From NCBI GenBank assembly GCA_938045085.1, contig CALINZ010000027.1, positions 1-5,418 on the forward strand: a DNA stretch of 5,418 nucleotides, read 5' to 3'. Below, piece after piece: positions 5,235 through 5,418 of the stretch. The first letter of the stretch is position 1; every line of letters starts with the position of its first letter. The position numbers and the translations under genes were made by a program. The DNA is from an uncultured Collinsella sp. GTDB lineage: Bacteria > Actinomycetota > Coriobacteriia > Coriobacteriales > Coriobacteriaceae. The notes under the pieces are model-generated. The model did no database searches, was not told the DNA's origin, and worked only from the letters and a program-made list of their open reading frames with translations.

Positions 5235-5418
5235 ATGATCGATTCGAGGGGAAACGTGCGACCCGAGGGCATGTTTAACAGAGTGCGCCTGGCCCCCGAA
5301 GCCCGGCGCGCATACGATACGCGAGGGGTAGTCGTTGGGGACGTTCTTAAACGACTAGTCAAACAAGAACGTCCATTACAGTCGAAATTGTCAGCCCGGG
5401 ACCGTCTCGGGCTACGAT
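5235..5418 (+). CDS. Possible 5' end of an unrecognised gene, cut by the window edge
   Basis: An ATG at 5235 opens a frame that stays open for 61 codons to the last base. GGGGG (5225-5229) lies 5 nt upstream as a possible ribosome site. The translation begins MIDSRGNVRPEGMFNRVR, is strongly basic with many Arg and Lys residues, and shows no membrane segment or signal peptide. The first half uses GC-ending codons, but from about 5341 codons such as CTA, TTA, TCA and CGA become common, unlike the transporter genes. The frame is already open from 5061, so a different start upstream is possible. I do not recognise a family. The region also carries several inverted repeats, so it may instead be untranslated leader or intergenic DNA. 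Confidence 0.35.
   Translation, partial: MIDSRGNVRPEGMFNRVRLAPEARRAYDTRGVVVGDVLKRLVKQERPLQSKLSARDRLGLR
5329..5374. repeat. Overlapping, mutually exclusive inverted repeats
   Basis: TAGTCGTT (5329-5336) pairs perfectly with AACGACTA (5350-5357). GGACGTTCTT (5339-5348) pairs perfectly with AAGAACGTCC (5365-5374). The first stem's loop contains the second stem's left arm, and the second stem's loop contains the first stem's right arm, so both hairpins cannot form without a pseudoknot. GACTAGTC (5353-5360) is itself a perfect palindrome. The block is either an RNA switch-like or operator-like region, or chance symmetry inside a coding frame. Confidence 0.5.
5393..5413. repeat. Hairpin near the right edge
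   Basis: AGCCCGGGA (5393-5401) pairs with TCTCGGGCT (5405-5413) with one G-U pair and a 3-nt loop CCG. The window ends 5 nt later, so whether a T-run follows and makes it a terminator cannot be seen. Confidence 0.4.

Noticed and set aside
5045..5278. 77-codon plus-strand frame after the inverted-end element
   Set aside because: The start is a TTG inside the repeat end without a ribosome site, the frame crosses the hairpin block, and the product looks like translated repeat sequence.
5281..5418. T-box or other known riboswitch
   Set aside because: GGGACCG and stacked hairpins prompted the check, but the T-box bulge consensus (TGGNACC-type core), a specifier stem and an anti-terminator/terminator pair are not visible.

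Overview
This 5.4 kb window looks chromosomal. It most likely comes from a GC-rich, high-GC3 Actinomycetota of the Coriobacteriia, with Collinsella my best guess. That placement is inferred from protein style, codon use and the look of the intergenic repeats; no rRNA or other marker is present. Three genes are well supported: a minus-strand DNA-repair fusion and a divergent plus-strand pair encoding a Bce-type ABC transporter.

Layout. Bases 1-135 are a large, nearly self-complementary palindrome with perfect 29-bp outer arms. Bases 136-677 hold no confident gene, only two short minus-strand reading frames (214-423 and 426-620) that may be a small gene and a gene remnant. Bases 678-1664 (minus) encode a 328-aa protein with an N-terminal Nudix (MutT-like) domain joined by a basic linker to a complete Vsr-type mismatch endonuclease domain. 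The 148-bp divergent spacer 1665-1812 carries two inverted repeats: one resembles a BceR-type operator, and the other has perfect 9-bp arms around a -10-like hexamer. Bases 1813-2598 (ATPase) and 2588-4825 (10-TM FtsX-type permease with a large external domain) overlap by 11 bp and form one transcription unit, closed by a strong intrinsic terminator at 4864-4903.

Bases 4904-5234 are repeat-rich and have no convincing gene. They hold a 121-nt element with inverted ends (4927-5047) and a tandem-repeat/hairpin block (5111-5154). A reading frame starting at 5235 runs off the right edge and may be the start of an unrecognised gene, but it also contains several mutually exclusive inverted repeats.

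How the parts work together. By family knowledge, Bce-type ATPase/permease pairs protect against cell-wall-active peptide antibiotics and often signal through a BceRS-type two-component system. No such regulator is in the window, so the link rests on the operator-like site only. The repair fusion is divergently transcribed and has no evident functional tie to the transporter. It combines nucleotide-pool sanitation with T:G mismatch nicking, two antimutator activities, in one polypeptide. The unusual items are this fusion, the operator architecture of the divergent spacer, and the palindromic intergenic elements flanking the locus.
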